Notes under the pieces: generated by a model
The model's database searches: none
The model's input: only the letters and a program-made list of their open reading frames with translations
What the model was told of the DNA's origin: nothing
Assembly (NCBI GenBank): GCA_022570795.1
Contig: JAKUDP010000007.1
Coordinates: 1,488,001-1,552,000 of the forward strand
Source: Sphaerulina vaccinii
Lineage: Eukaryota > Ascomycota > Dothideomycetes > Mycosphaerellales > Mycosphaerellaceae
Direction: 5' to 3'
Length of the DNA: 64,000 bases
Made by a program: the position numbers and the translations under genes
In this document: positions 53,947 to 64,000 of the stretch, one piece after another
How positions within the stretch are numbered: the stretch's first letter is position 1
Layout of the letters: each line of letters starts with the position of its first letter

Positions 53947-55563
53947 ATGGCGCTCTCTCGCCACCATGCAGGACTCTCAAGTCCTCGAAGTGTGGAGGAC
54001 CTGGTACAAGAAGCCCGAGAGTTCGAGTTCAACCCCAACCGGCCAATGCATCAATGGCTCCGAGCGGCAAGAATGCTTCTGACAGAAGCCTCGATATGTG
54101 AGCAGGACGGCGATATCGCGACTGCATATCTATATATGTATCGACATGCGAACCTCATCTTGGATAAGCTGCCTCAGCACCCCGACTACAAAGACCCGCG
54201 TTTCAAGTCAGAGCTATCACTGGCTCGCAAAACGCTTCAGCGGAATTTGCTCAAGCTGGAAGAATGGAAACCACGTATCACCCAAGATTATCAGCGGTAC
54301 ATGAAGGCTATGGACAGACGAAGTACCGAAAGGCAACGAGTGCAGCAACAGTTCGATGCTGCTGGTAAGCGATTATCGTATGATCCTGCACGAAGATCAT
54401 CGCTTGCTTCTGTTCAAAGCAGACCACCTAGTCCCGTGAGCACTTTAGATGCTATGGAGAATCGGGAGTTTGCAGTGAATCTCGCCCAGCGGGAACTGAG
54501 GCGGCGTGATGCAACCCGAAAGTCAACCGCGCAAGCTGGGACATCACCCACGACTGTGGCAGAGCGACGAAGAGGTTTGGTAGCACCGGACTATGGAGAG
54601 TTCGAGGGTTCCAGTTCGGGCGACAATGGAGTCAGAGAAGTTGGCTATCAGCTGCGAAGACAGTCCATGCAACCGCGGACTGGAATTGAGCCAAGGAGGC
54701 AGCACACATCATCGTCTACATACTCTTACCCGTCTGTACCCCAGAAGGAGAGCAGGATAGACTGGACAGCGCCACCCAGGGATCTGCAAATACCACAGTC
54801 TCGAATCAGCATACCTCCAGCTCGCCCAGCAAAGGAGTCTCTATACGACTACAACACCGTCGAACTACCCACACGCGGAGGACCACCACCACGACCTCCC
54901 CGACCAGAAGCTTACCCTGCGCAACCACCCTCACCAACCCAAGCTCCCTCAAAAACCTACTTCAAACCCACAGCCTACACCGAAGCCGGTGCACCTCTCC
55001 GAACAGTCCTCTTACCACCCGACCTCCGCAACTCCTTCCTCACCTTAGCCGACAGAAACACAGCCCGCAACCTCGAAACCTGCGGAATCCTAGCAGGAAC
55101 TCTAATCAGCAACGCCTTATTCATCTCCCACCTCATAATCCCCGACCAAACCTCCAGTTCAGAAACCTGCGACACAACCGAACAAGGCGAACTAGATCTC
55201 TTCTCCTACTGCGACAATAACAACCTATTAGTAATGGGCTGGATTCACACTCACCCTTCACAATCCTGTTTTCTCTCCTCTCGAGATTTACACACATCTT
55301 CAGGTTATCAAGTAATGTTACCAGAAGCTATAGCGATCGTGTGTTCTCCTCGGCACACACCTGATTGGGGAATCTTCCGGTTGACGGATCCTCCGGGTTT
55401 GCCTCATGTTTTAGAATGTAGGAAACCGGGAGTCTTCCATACGCATGAGGAGGAGAGATTGTATACGGATGCTGATGGGAGAGTGGGACATGTTGTTGAA
55501 GGGCCGGGGTTGGGGTTTGAGGTCGTGGATTTGAGGAGGAAGGGTTCTGATTCTAGGTCGTAG
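53947..55563 (+). CDS. AMSH/Sst2-type JAMM deubiquitinase
   Basis: Zinc metallo-deubiquitinase that trims Lys63-linked ubiquitin on cargo at endosomes with ESCRT-0/STAM (AMSH in animals, Sst2 in fission yeast). Single exon, 538 residues. The N-terminal USP8-dimerisation/MIT-like helical domain spans about 12-120 (RSVEDLVQEAREFEFNPNRP, then WLRAARMLL and AYLYMYRHANLIL). A disordered Pro/Ser/Arg-rich linker spans about 125-340, including a PPRPPRP stretch that could bind SH3 domains. The MPN domain follows: catalytic Glu in NLETCGILAG and the JAMM motif with His434, His436, Ser444 and Asp447 (GWIHTHPSQSCFLSSRDLHT); CSPRHTPDWGIFRLTDPPG is the AMSH-specific end. It shares an upstream region with the divergent Mtf1-like gene and converges on the next gene. 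Confidence 0.95.
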   Translation: MALSRHHAGLSSPRSVEDLVQEAREFEFNPNRPMHQWLRAARMLLTEASICEQDGDIATAYLYMYRHANLILDKLPQHPDYKDPRFKSELSLARKTLQRNLLKLEEWKPRITQDYQRYMKAMDRRSTERQRVQQQFDAAGKRLSYDPARRSSLASVQSRPPSPVSTLDAMENREFAVNLAQRELRRRDATRKSTAQAGTSPTTVAERRRGLVAPDYGEFEGSSSGDNGVREVGYQLRRQSMQPRTGIEPRRQHTSSSTYSYPSVPQKESRIDWTAPPRDLQIPQSRISIPPARPAKESLYDYNTVELPTRGGPPPRPPRPEAYPAQPPSPTQAPSKTYFKPTAYTEAGAPLRTVLLPPDLRNSFLTLADRNTARNLETCGILAGTLISNALFISHLIIPDQTSSSETCDTTEQGELDLFSYCDNNNLLVMGWIHTHPSQSCFLSSRDLHTSSGYQVMLPEAIAIVCSPRHTPDWGIFRLTDPPGLPHVLECRKPGVFHTHEEERLYTDADGRVGHVVEGPGLGFEVVDLRRKGSDSRS

Positions 55564-55975
55564 AGTGGCTGGAGGGATAAGTATGGTCAGAGTAGGAGTG
55601 GTGCTGGAAAGGGGAAGTGGAAAGGTGATGGGTATGGTTGAAGAAGAAGATAGATCTGAGAGAGCGATGCTAGAGCGAGGACTGTACGATCATCATCATG
55701 CATTGCAATCCGGCGTTGTTTTCCGTGGACACAGCTTACAGTAGTTCACAGCGAAGATTGTATGTTGTTATTGCTGTCATAGACAAGCATGTATTTTCAT
55801 TCTCATGATCGTATCTCTGTCTGTCTCTTTTGTCGCATAATCCGGCCGTCTAGCTCAACGAAGAGTGACTGTGCACATTTTCCATTCCATTTCCCAAGCA
55901 ATACAAATCCACCAAACGCCTCATCGTGCTAGCATTGCCACCTGTGCCTATGCCTCCTTGATTTCCCTCCCATAC
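55564..55975. other. Intergenic stretch, about 410 bp
   Basis: 3' flank of the AMSH-type gene. No feature is recognised apart from T/C-rich stretches. The right boundary is the stop that closes the open frame extending from the next gene. Confidence 0.5.
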
Positions 55976-56209
55976 TTATTCATCCTCTTCGTCCGGCGCT
56001 TTTTTGAATCGGCATCTGCACATGTTCAACTTCGACTTTGCACGCGCCTTTCTCTCCTGATGACGCTGCTTTTTGGAGTCTGAACGACCATCCGCAGCAG
56101 CAGCAGTTGAAGGCGCATTGAAGTACCTGCGACGCTTCTTCGAGGTGCACTCCCTCGAGTTAGAGCGATGAGGCGCGTTCCAATCCTCAGGAGTCTCGAT
56201 CGAGGTGCT
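55976..56209 (-). other. 77-codon in-frame extension after the stop of the 56210-57147 gene
   Basis: Immediately after the TAG at 56210-56212 the same minus-strand frame stays open for 77 codons to a TAA at 55976-55978. The translation looks protein-like: it starts STSIETPEDWNAPHRSNSR, carries basic clusters (SKKRRRYF and KKQRHQERKARAKSK) and ends in KKAPDEEDE. No GT-AG pair in matching phase removes the stop. It may be translated by readthrough, be an exon of another transcript, or be chance. Confidence 0.45.
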
Positions 56210-57147
56210 CTACTTCTTCTCGAACGGGAAGCTTCCCAGATCCCCCGGTCCCTGCTGCTTGCCCATGTTCGATCCATTCGTGCCCATTCTATCGTCACTC
56301 GTCGTATCCATATTCTCCCGCATGATGCGTTGAGCCTCCTGTTCCCCATACGCGGTCGTGCCCAGCGAAGAGGAATTCGTGTTGGAGTCTTCATCGTAAG
56401 TCATCCCATCAATAAACCTACTCTGCGCAGCAGTTGTAGGCGTAGATCCAGGTCCTTGTTGTCCTCTGCTAGCAGGAGTTGGTGGAGGAGGGTAAGCTGT
56501 ACTCTGTCGTGCAGGTGTTCTCGCGCCTTCCCCAAAGGCCACATCAGAGAGTACATCGCTCATGCCTCCTACACTAGAAGTATCCATGTCCATATCTTGA
56601 CTTTCACTCATCTTGTCGTAATCTCTATCCATTCCTGCGTCGCTTCCTGCCCATGTCGTTCTTGCGCCCACTGAGCCCGTAGCCGAGGCGCTGCCGACTG
56701 TACTGCGTTCGCGGTTGATTGTAGGGGCACCTGTTGCGTCGAAGTAGCTGACTGTGGGTTGTGCTTGCGAAGTGTAGTTGCCAGGAGTCAGGTTGTTTGG
56801 TGTCTGGGGATTGCGAGCTGTGGTTACGCGCTCGAGACCTGCGAGGCGTGATATGCGGTCTGCACGTTCCGCGTCGAGCTGGTTGGAGAGGCCAGATGGG
56901 CCCTGGTTGTGCTGTTGGTGCGGTGGATGACCGCGGTGGCCGTCCTTGATTGCCACAGTTGACAGCTCACTCATGGAGGTCATGGTGGAGTTCGGGGTGC
57001 CGCTCCGAGATCTGGTGTAAGGCCATTGTTAGCGACGTGCGACTGTAGGGTGTTTGGGGAAGGGCAGAGGACATACGGGACCTCGCTGGGCGTCTGAGGA
57101 TCGCTCGGCGGCGGAGGCAGGTTCATGAGTGTTTGTCCGGAAGACAT
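56210..57147 (-). CDS. Hypothetical disordered fungal protein
   Basis: On the minus strand, exon 1 is 57147-57077 and exon 2 is 57011-56210, around a 65 bp intron (57012-57076, GTATGT...CACCAG). This gives 290 residues starting MSSGQTLMNLPPPPSDPQTP. The splice phase is exact and produces EVPSRSGTPNS. I do not recognise a domain. Visible blocks are a short helix-prone LDAERADRISRLAGLERV near 70-87, QPTVSYFDATGAPTINRERSTVG near 110-130, a Ser/Asp/Met-rich middle and a final GDLGSFPFEKK. Several blocks look conserved-protein-like, but I cannot name the family. The upstream region toward SHMT is CT-rich. The stop is followed by a long open frame, listed separately. Confidence 0.8.
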
Positions 57148-57817
57148 GATGACCGTGGTATTATGAATTGGTAGAAATTGTCACTGGAGTAGTGCTGTAT
57201 CGCGAGTGTTTGAAGAGTGGAAGAAGTTGTGCAGGCAGAGAGAGGAAGAGAGAGCTCGAGCTGTTACTTTCTCCAGTCGCGATCCTTGTCCTCGTTCTCG
57301 TCGCAGTAGTCACGCGGACGAACTCGCAGGCTCGGTCGTGGTCGTGAGGAAGCTGTCGGAACGATGAATGCGCTTGCTCGAAAAGAAAAGACGTGTGTTT
57401 GTTTGCGAGTCGTCGATGTGCATGAACGAACGCGTCGACAAGAAGTTCAGACGTGCATTTCAAGGAGGGACAAAGGAAGCAGCCGTTGGAATACGTCACC
57501 GGCGGTCTGTTTCGAAATATTGATACAAGCAGCAATCGATCACGATGAGACTGAACTAATTCGAAGAAGTTGGCCGTGTCAAGGACATCGTTACCATGGA
57601 GAGCAGCTACATAAGTCTAGCCCCGGGATATCATCTCTCATACATGTCAACCTTGCCTCATAGCAGCATGGTTGAAGTGCGCCGCAAACAAGTCAGTCAA
57701 TTCCCCAACACCATCGCTTGTGTTGAAGTTCATTTTTTTCCTTTCCTTTTTCCCCAGCAACAACGCCTTCCAAAATGCAAAGTGCCTCCCTTACTCTACC
57801 GCAGCGTAGAAAATGAT
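57148..57817. other. Intergenic stretch, 670 bp
   Basis: Promoter region of the 56210-57147 gene, with purine/pyrimidine-skewed stretches (GAGAGAGGAAGAGAGAG near 57238), and the 3' flank of SHMT. No further gene seen. Confidence 0.6.
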
Positions 57818-59266
57818 CTATACTGGGAGAGGGAAGCTGCCAGCCCAAGCAGCGATCTCGGCCTTGAGCTCACCCAACTCAGGCACGCTGTTAGCACCGC
57901 CAGCGACCTTGGCCTTGAAGTCCTTCTGCTTGTTGGCCTCCTTTGGCAGCTCAGACTGCACCTTGGTGGCGAGCTTGATGCAAGTATCAATGTAGCCGGC
58001 AATTCTGTCGAAGTCTGCCTCACCCATACCTCTGCTGGTCATGGCGGGGGCACCGATTCGAATACCGCAAGGTGTCAGAGCAGACTTGTCACCTGGGGTG
58101 GTGTTCTTGTTGCAAGCAATGTTGACCTGGTCGAGAACAGATTCCACACGAGCACCGTCAAGGCCGAGAGGCTTGAGGTCGAGGAGTACCATGTGGTTGT
58201 CAGTGCCGTCTGTCACAAGTCTGTAGCCCATCTTCTTGAATGAGTTCTCCAGCTGCTTGGCGTTCTTGATGACCTGTTGCTGGTATTGCAAGAACTCTTG
58301 TGTCTGAGCCTGCTTGAGAGCGACAGCGAGAGCTGTGATGGTGTGGTTGTGTGGGCCACCCTGGTGACCTGGGAAGACAGAGAAGTTGATAGGACCCTCC
58401 AAATCGTAGAGAACCTGAATCTCCTTGCCAGCCTTCATCTCAGTCTTTCTTACGCCCTTGCGGAAGAAGATCATGGCACCACGAGGTCCACGCAGAGACT
58501 TGTGTGTAGTGGTTGTGACGATATCCGCGTACTCGAATGGCGACTTGTTGACACCAGCAGCGACCAAGCCAGAAATGTGTGCCATGTCCATCATCAGGTA
58601 TGCGCCGACCTTGTCTGCAATCTCCCTCATTCTCTTGTAGTCAATCTCACGGCAGTAAGCCGAAGTGCCAGCAACAAGCACCTTGGGTCTGTACATGAGA
58701 GCATTCTCCTCCAGTCGGTCGTAGTCGATCAGGCCAGTCTCGAGATTGACACGGTATGGGAAAGTCTCAAAGTACGTCGACACTGCGGAGATCTTCCTCG
58801 TAGGTGTTTGGTATCCGTGGCTCAAGTGACCTCCGTGAGGCAGATCCAGACCCATCAATCGCTCATGTGGTCGCATAATAGCCTGGTATACCTGCAAGTT
58901 TGCTGGACTACCGCTCAAGCATTGCACGTTCACACCCCACTTCTCTGAGTCCAGACGGAAGGTCTCGAGAGCACGCTTCTGGCAAGTGAGCTCAATGCGA
59001 TCAATGTGCTCGTTGCCGCCATAGTAGCGGGCACCTGGGTATCCTTCGCTGTACTTGTTGCTCATCGGTGAGCCCAGAGCATCGAAGACGGCGCGGGAGG
59101 TGACGTTCTCGGAGGCGATGAGGAGGATAGACTCGCGTTGACGCTTGATCTCGTCGGTCATGATCGACGCAATCTCTGGATCGGTCTCGACGAGGGACTT
59201 CTGCATCAGGTCTTGGTGAGCCTGTGGCAGAGCCAAGTGAGTGCCATTGACACCGTTGGAGGCCAT
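57818..59266 (-). CDS. Serine hydroxymethyltransferase, cytosolic form
   Basis: PLP enzyme converting serine and tetrahydrofolate to glycine and 5,10-methylene-tetrahydrofolate, the main entry to one-carbon metabolism. A single uninterrupted 482-residue frame has the normal length. N-terminal signatures are present: LIASENVTSRAVFDALGSPMSNKYSEGYPG and RYYGGNEHID. The PLP lysine is about residue 256 in VTTTTHKSLRGPRGAM, and VFPGHQGGPHNHTI and IRIGAPAMTSRGM are the late signatures. The N-terminus MASNGVNGTHLALP is neither basic nor amphipathic, so a cytosolic rather than mitochondrial form is inferred. A 5' leader of unknown length lies to the right of 59266. Confidence 0.97.
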   Translation of the reverse strand: MASNGVNGTHLALPQAHQDLMQKSLVETDPEIASIMTDEIKRQRESILLIASENVTSRAVFDALGSPMSNKYSEGYPGARYYGGNEHIDRIELTCQKRALETFRLDSEKWGVNVQCLSGSPANLQVYQAIMRPHERLMGLDLPHGGHLSHGYQTPTRKISAVSTYFETFPYRVNLETGLIDYDRLEENALMYRPKVLVAGTSAYCREIDYKRMREIADKVGAYLMMDMAHISGLVAAGVNKSPFEYADIVTTTTHKSLRGPRGAMIFFRKGVRKTEMKAGKEIQVLYDLEGPINFSVFPGHQGGPHNHTITALAVALKQAQTQEFLQYQQQVIKNAKQLENSFKKMGYRLVTDGTDNHMVLLDLKPLGLDGARVESVLDQVNIACNKNTTPGDKSALTPCGIRIGAPAMTSRGMGEADFDRIAGYIDTCIKLATKVQSELPKEANKQKDFKAKVAGGANSVPELGELKAEIAAWAGSFPLPV

Positions 59267-60420
59267 CTTTGCGGTGTTGTTGTGGTTGGTGGTAGAGGCG
59301 GTATTTCTGAGCTGGATGTGAGCTCAGTATGTTGTGCTTGTCGTGTTGTACAAGCAAGAAAGAACAATGGTAGAGAGAAGGCGAAAACAGCTTCTGGTCA
59401 GTCACAGCTTCATACTTTTTATCGCCAATTCCACGAGGGGTATCACTCTCGCGCCACTACGCGTCTCACGCCAATCGGGCTCTTCGGTCGGCGAGTAGCT
59501 CATCTCCTAGCTTCGAGGACACCCACGATCTCAAGCGGGCCTTTTCAGATTTCACGACAACACGTCCGATTCTTCCCATCGAGTTCGCTTCTCAAACGAC
59601 TCTTTTCGGTGATCAGCTGGTCGCACACCATCTTACTGACATTGCATGTGCTGAAGCGGCGCCTCTTCGCGACGTGGCAGGTCCTGTGCATCGCGTCTGC
59701 TGGCGAGGCTGTCATCTCTGGCTTCTGATGATCCGGGCATCTTGATCATCGAAAACTCGGACTCTTCTGATGAAGGCCTCACGAAGTCGGGGCGAGAGCT
59801 GACACTCAAACTCAGGCATCGTGAAGATGAGGAGCCAGGTCAAGCAGCACGCCGAGTTCTCCCGTACCCTGTACCTGACTTCACTTCATACCTTGACCAT
59901 CACACTGCTCAATCATCCATAGCACAGAAGGGATTGCCCAGAGACCTGGAAACCGCACGACACGACAATGCGTATGCGAAGCTAAGAAGCCCACACTTCA
60001 TCCTGCTTGGTAGGGAGGGAGCACTTCTTCACATCACGCTCAGAGTCGACAGGTTGAAGATGTATGTCAAATATCAGGTCCTCTCACCAGCCTCAGCCCA
60101 TCATAGCTGGGGCAATTCACGGTGTCATTTCACAGAGCACCTCTCATATGCTCAGAACTCTGTTCCTGCACCCACGCTACGCTCCCGAGGCAATGCTGTT
60201 CTATTCATAACAATTCACAGCCTTACTGCACGGTCTGGCCAATCCGCATGGACGTGGCTGCAGCAGAACTGTTCTCATGCAGCTTGAGATCTGCCCACAC
60301 GATAGCACTCTTCATACCCCTCTCAGCCTGATTCTCTCTCTTCACTAACATCAACATGCAGGACATCACAAAGAGGAATTGTCAAGCACTTGTTGCCAAG
60401 TAAGCGCAGGCCATGGAATC
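59267..60420. other. Intergenic stretch, 1.15 kb, with protein-like frames of uncertain status
   Basis: Divergent region between SHMT and the NLR-like gene. On the plus strand, one frame from about 59455 reads SFEDTHDLKRAFSDFTTTRP and another from about 59700 reads SDDPGILIIENSDSSDEGL and continues to 60287. Both have protein-like composition but no ATG and no intron in matching phase joins them. They could be exons of an unresolved gene or remnants. No function is proposed. Confidence 0.35.
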
Positions 60421-63400
60421 ATGATAGACCCGATAACCATAGCTGGTGGTGCAGCTACGCTGGCGAAGACCGCCTGGACTGTTGGCCACGCTCTGTACGT
60501 TTTCGGCCATGATGTATCCAATTTCGACCGTACTATCACTGGTCTGGCGACTGGAATCAAAACGCTTTCCGGCGCTTGTACCCTCGTGGAGGATCGCCTC
60601 CGGGATATTGTTAAAGACTACGATACCCAAGCAGATGCCGGTGGATCTGGCCATGAAAGGATCTGGACGTACCTTCAGGGCCTCGTGCAAGACACCCAAG
60701 CCACGATCAAACAGCTTGAAGATGCCATCCGCAACGTGAGGCAAGGACCCAACAAGTTACCATCACAGATGTGGCGCCAATTCAGGCTCGATCTCAGCTC
60801 AAAAGACATCGCAGAGGCTAGAGACCGCATCCGGTCCCACACAGCCAGTTTGCAAATCGCCTTGCAGACCATCACCATGGAGGTGTTCTACCTTCGGCCT
60901 CAGAAGGCAGATCAGCAGTTACGAACTCTTCTGAGTCACGCAGTTGAAAGCATCGAACACCTGAAATTACTCAGTGCCGATCGCGTGAGCACCACTCAAG
61001 ACTGTCAACGGAAAGAGCAGGAGATTTTGGATATCGGCCAGACCACAGTCTCGAATGGCGAAAGCTTATATGCTGCCAGTGTGGCGGCAAGATCCATCGT
61101 CGGTGACTACCACACCTCGGGACGCGCGCCCAGGACTAATGACTGGGTCATGGACTTGCATGCCATCGACAAAGCGGCAGGTCCAACTTCAGTGGTTACC
61201 CAAAGTACTTCCACACGGAGCTCGACCGACGACAATACGCCTGCTATCTTCGACGAAGACTCGCGGCGAGCAAGCACTGCATTCACAGACTACAGTGACA
61301 CTGGCCACGAGAGAGCGGTCGACGATGGCTACGAGTTTGAGGACGATTTCTCCACAGAAGCTGCCCTCGCAGCGCTGAATCAAGGTCGCTCTGCATTCCT
61401 AGAAGAGGACTATGGAAATGCGAAGTCGTTTCTAAAAGAAGCCCTCAAGATGGTGCGAGAGCTGCCACCAAAGCGCCAGAGCATATGTGACACTTGGGAA
61501 CTGCGCTATATGCTTACTATATGTGCATATCATACACAGGACGCAGTCGAAGCAAAGTTCGACCTGCTCACCTTACTGGACTTTGCTTCGCACTCTATCG
61601 ATCGCACAGACGAACAATTGGAGCAAGCTTGTGACGCCAGCCACTTGTTGGCAATCGTTTGCATTCGGCTAGGCGATCTTGAAGAAGCTCGCCTGCATGG
61701 TGCGAATGCGCTCAAGACACGCCAGCGCCTGTTTGGCAAAGCTCACCAGAAAAGCTACTTGTCGCTTGCGCTGATGGCGAAATTGATAGAACTGTCTGGC
61801 AATGCTGCACGAGCCACTATCTATATACAGATGATACCGGCGAATGACAGAGGACGTGCTGTCGATGAGATCGAGCAGCTTGGCCTAGAGGCTGCAGCTT
61901 TGCCCTATTGCATTCAAGGCATTGGAGAGATGGCAGAGTTGCCGGGCGAAGGCATCGAGGGTTTGGAGAAGGAACATTTATCAGAGGCAACTTGACTCAA
62001 TTTGAGCATAAGTCGTCCGAAGCAGAACCTGGACGATGGTGCATCTCGTCAGGACGCACCACCACCACCATCTTTGCCAATACAAGAAATCCCGACATCA
62101 CGTGAAACGACAACGACAAATGAAGTCCCGCCAATCGAATTTCCTCCAATCTTCAGTGAGACTATTGTGGCAGAGCTAGATGCCATGCAGCTTGTCATAC
62201 CGATCTCTGCCAGATCCAAGCCGGTGACAGAGACGCCAGACATTCAGCAAGCTCCCGATAATGTGTCGCCGCCGGCATCGACGCCCATCGTATCGCCACC
62301 TAGTCGTTTGCCGCCACCTACACCTGATGTGTCTACAGGAGGGATGACTGCTGCACCCGAGAGAGTTCCTAGACGATCGAGTCCAGCACGTTATCAGAAG
62401 CCAAGACCAGGCAGTACACCTTATGGGTCGCAGCCCCGCACATTCCTGGAGCTCTTGTCAACAAGAGGAACAAGAGATTCAGTGGTATTGCGAACGTCAG
62501 CAGTCGGGAAATATTATCCAGCTCCAATCTCGCAGAGGTCTCGTTGAACGGCTTAAGCGCGGAGACGAAGGCAGATGGCGCTGCACGATCCGATTCATTG
62601 ACTGTTGTAGAACGCAGTCCTCGGAGACCTCCGGCGCACCAACAGGTAGAAAAGCAGGTTGAAAAGCGCAGTGGAACCTCGAGGCCCAACGTGGATCTTG
62701 TGAACGACAGTGGCGTTACAGCCGGCAGCGCAGCACCCGCTGACAATGCAGCGAAGCAGAACGTCAAACGTTGGCGGTTCTGGCAATCTCGTCGTCAGGA
62801 TGTCCGTACTCGCCACAGTTTGGAAATTGGTAGCACGAGCCTCGGAAAGAGTGATGAGAAGAGCAACGACATGAAGGCAGACATGACGCGATCACGGGCG
62901 CCGTCTGCTCCGTGCACGAGCACAGAAGCAGCCACGAGCATATCACCAGTCTCGATCACAGGCAATGAAATCCGGAGAGCCAGGCCTGCTAAATCCGTAC
63001 CGCTCATCAGCCTTATAGACACCATGAAGGATCAACAGTCCCGTGACCCGTGTCAAAGTGGATTAAAGGCCGCTGTGAAGGCTGCTGCAATGGAGACGAC
63101 TGATCCCAAATCCTCCGAGCTCCTAGTGGCGATCCGCAGTCTTCAGAAGTATCTGAATCATATGGAGATGAAGCTAGAACTGCTCCAGAACTACAATATA
63201 TGTTCACCCATGATGGCCGTCGCGCGATGGCACATTGCCAACGGCCATCTTGGGCACGCTCTGACCTCGCTAGAGATTGCTTGCAAATCCAACGCCGATG
63301 CTGTCAGGTTCGGCAACCGCGATGGCAACATGGCTCTTGTCTCACAATAGGCTCGCATAGTGTTACAGAAGGCTGAGAGGATCACAGATGCAGCTAAGAA

Positions 63401-63980
63401 CGATTTGCAAAAGTATCCACAATTTGCACAATTGCTCAAACGGAACTTCCAACAAGGACAGAAGCCCGCAGAACCACTGCCCCATTGGATCCTGTTCACC
63501 CTTTCTGCAGTGGACCATCTGTCAGAGGGACCACTCAAGCCGTACGCGAATACTGCCATCGGATTGAGTATAACATTTCGAGGTTTACTAGATACAGGCA
63601 TGTTGGTATTCACGCTCTTTGACGGGGTGTCAGTCAAAGATAATAAGGTGAGTAATTCAAGTAGCCACTCTCGAATATGCTCACAGCAGTACTAATTGTC
63701 CACCAAGCTTTGTCGACAACTACTTAGTGCTGTGAAATCACGCCAAGGTCTGGTCGCGAATGGCTTCTTGAGGACAAGAGATGGCAATTTGCGCATCACG
63801 AATAGCGAAACCTATTGCCTCACTCAATCACCTACACGGCCTGTGAGTGCTGCAGGCCATCTATTGGGACAGCTGACGGAAGGATTCGATACTGCGAAAC
63901 GGATGTTCGGCTCAGACTTTGACGCTTTCGCATTCACTGGATCTCAGGTCTTGGATAGACAAGCCGTATTTGCCTCATGA
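60421..63980 (+). CDS. Large protein with NLR-like N-terminal domain and helical-repeat region (provisional multi-exon model)
   Basis: The ATG at 60421 opens MIDPITIAGGAATLAKTAWTVG, the kind of N-terminal helix bundle that precedes NACHT/STAND modules in fungi; no NACHT P-loop is visible. A TPR-like helical region follows (about 315-490), then a Pro-rich linker and a second helical domain. The first frame meets TGA at 61993, but the same frame continues open and later frames have no early ATG, so one gene is favoured. Provisional exons: 60421-61937, 62013-62328, 62373-63302, 63351-63647 and 63708-63980, giving 1110 residues. The last two introns are convincing (63303-63350 GTCAGG...CAATAG; 63648-63707 GTGAGT, TACTAAT, CCAAG). 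The first (GTTGCC...ATAAG) and second (GTGTCT...CCTAG) are weak. The alternative is a 524-residue gene ending at 61995 plus a separate downstream gene. Confidence 0.55.
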
Positions 63981-64000
63981 TAGACTTCAGGAGAGATCAC

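Noticed and set aside
56168..56674. Long plus-strand frame opposite the 56210-57147 gene
   Set aside because: Shadow of the real minus-strand coding sequence; Arg/Ser-rich translation is typical of an antisense frame.
58277..58948. 223-codon plus-strand frame inside SHMT
   Set aside because: Antisense shadow of a strongly conserved enzyme gene.
1..64000. CRISPR arrays, bacterial operons or phage elements
   Set aside because: No spaced direct repeats and no prokaryotic gene organisation; all evidence is for fungal nuclear DNA.

Overview
This is nuclear DNA of a filamentous ascomycete. The genes have short spliceosomal introns (44-75 bp; GT donors, CTRAC or TACTAAC-like branch sites, YAG or AAG acceptors). 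The families present (heterokaryon-incompatibility HET protein, Zn2Cys6 regulator, RGS-LOV photoreceptor, NLR-type N-terminal domain, fungal Mtf1, AMSH/Sst2) point to Pezizomycotina, most likely Dothideomycetes; I cannot name a species. No tRNA, rRNA, CRISPR array or intact transposon was recognised.

Layout. Positions 1-4963 hold most of a RecQ/Sgs1-type helicase that is open at the window edge. Positions 4964-25500 are loosely packed and accessory in character: a berberine-bridge-like FAD oxidase (7278-8899), an aldose 1-epimerase (11689-12755), a Zn2Cys6 regulator (14405-15552), a 6.6 kb stretch without a recognisable gene, an F-box-like hypothetical (22203-23318) and a broken arylamine N-acetyltransferase (24602-25418). 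From 27155 the window is dense: an RGS-LOV blue-light receptor, Utp22, cystathionine gamma-synthase, a small secreted cysteine-rich protein hidden in three short exons (36169-36570), a GCNA/SprT-like protease, a GPR1/FUN34/YaaH transporter, a HET protein, a Sec7-PH Arf exchange factor, a disordered hypothetical, an Mtf1-like mitochondrial factor divergent from an AMSH-type deubiquitinase, a disordered hypothetical with an open frame past its stop, cytosolic serine hydroxymethyltransferase, and a multi-exon gene with an NLR-like N-terminus and a helical-repeat region.

How the genes relate. There is no biosynthetic cluster or operon-like unit. Housekeeping genes for ribosome biogenesis, sulphur and one-carbon metabolism, mitochondrial expression, endosomal trafficking and genome stability are mixed with signalling and non-self-recognition genes. 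Cystathionine gamma-synthase and SHMT both feed methionine and one-carbon metabolism but lie 22 kb apart.

Most worth a second look: (1) the unlisted secreted Cys-rich protein; (2) a diverged second copy of the Utp22 C-terminal coding sequence in its 3' flank, changed mostly at synonymous sites; (3) an 85%-identical short dispersed repeat at about 30122-30210 and 37202-37290 with both Pol III A-box-like and intron-like signals; (4) a 77-codon lysine/arginine-rich open frame directly after the stop of the 56210-57147 gene; (5) the RGS-LOV gene; (6) the NLR-like gene whose frame runs across an in-frame TGA.
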